A stretch of DNA of 64,000 nt from Bacillus timonensis (GTDB lineage: Bacteria; Bacillota; Bacilli; Bacillales; Bacillaceae_L), in the NCBI GenBank assembly GCA_020171895.1, contig JAIVAN010000011.1, forward strand, positions 62,001 through 126,000, given 5' to 3'. The notes beneath the pieces were generated by a model. It had not been told where the DNA came from and did no database searches. It saw only the letters and a program-made list of their open reading frames with translations. The position numbers and the translations under genes are program-made. Position 1 is the first letter of the stretch; each line of letters begins with the position of its first letter. Below are positions 63,822 to 64,000 of the stretch, in pieces.

Positions 63822-64000
63822 ATGATCTATCCTTACAACGGAAAAACACCACAAATACATTCCACAGCGTTTATAGCGGATTATGTTACTGTAACTGGGG
63901 ATGTAGTAATTGGTGAACAGACAAGCATTTGGTTTAACAGTGTAATTAGAGGGGATGTCGCACCAACTATCATAGGAAAGCGTGTAAATGTTCAAGATCA
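63822..64000 (+). CDS. ytoA: Gamma-carbonic anhydrase-like protein YtoA (partial)
   Basis: First 59 codons of a left-handed beta-helix protein: IHSTAFIADYVTVTGDVVIGEQ and SIWFNSVIRGDV show hexapeptide repeats typical of gamma-carbonic anhydrase-like YrdA/YtoA. AAAGGAA before ATG. Runs off the window end. Divergent from ytpA as in B. subtilis. Confidence 0.88.
   Translation, partial: MIYPYNGKTPQIHSTAFIADYVTVTGDVVIGEQTSIWFNSVIRGDVAPTIIGKRVNVQD

Overview
The window looks like chromosome of a low-GC, spore-forming Bacillaceae related to Bacillus subtilis but outside that species. The evidence is AT-rich DNA, strong AGGAGG ribosome sites with many TTG and GTG starts, a leuS T-box, sporulation genes (cse60, a coat-like small protein), and gene order matching the B. 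subtilis ytzH-ytoA segment. No phage, plasmid, CRISPR, tRNA or rRNA genes are visible.

Layout. 0.2-9.9 kb: ytzH, ytmP, the amyX/ytlR operon, an EAL phosphodiesterase, a NERD-like gene, an lrgAB pair inserted between ytlQ-like and thpR, then ytkP. 10-23.6 kb: two MFS carriers, a K+ channel with pepV, ytzE, ytzG, a coat-like small gene, murJ (ytgP), ytfP, cse60, an M42 peptidase and an alpha/beta hydrolase. 23.8-46.8 kb is mostly accessory: a homogentisate operon (FAH, hmgA, flavin reductase), 6-phosphogluconate dehydrogenase, an ABC exporter operon, an M2-type peptidase, a glutamine amidotransferase with an unknown membrane protein, a DJ-1 protein, a ThrE pair, a membrane histidine kinase, a YhcX-like nitrilase/GNAT group, an HxlR regulator with rhodanese (ytwF) and nitroreductase, and small lipoproteins. 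46.8-52.7 kb: a dihydroorotate-dehydrogenase-like/membrane fusion, a 52-bp tandem array, and leuS behind its T-box. 52.9-58.1 kb: a ketone-body operon (scoA-scoB-GntP permease-3-hydroxybutyrate dehydrogenase) with a sigma-54 promoter, palindromic activator sites, a cre-like site and its own sigma-54 activator. 58.1-64 kb: return to the conserved backbone (yttB, ytzC, ytqA, mnmM/ytqB, ytpB, ytpA, ytoA).

The most striking signal is a dispersed repeat of about 235-260 bp, present as five full and two partial copies in the first 31 kb. It is GC-rich in an AT-rich background and folds into a long hairpin. Comparing the copies by eye, at least six stem positions change on both sides so that pairing is kept, including the tip hairpin, a CTTGAG/CTCAAG stem, a GCGCY/RGCGC stem and an RCRGG/CCYGY stem. 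This indicates a structured RNA or a hairpin-dependent mobile DNA element rather than a protein. A second repeat system is a 52-bp tandem array upstream of the dihydroorotate-dehydrogenase-like fusion, graded from diverged to identical copies and ending in a possible 32-codon membrane micropeptide.

Functions were assigned by reading translations against known families. No searches were run, so product names for common families are reliable, while gene symbols rest partly on recalled B. subtilis synteny.
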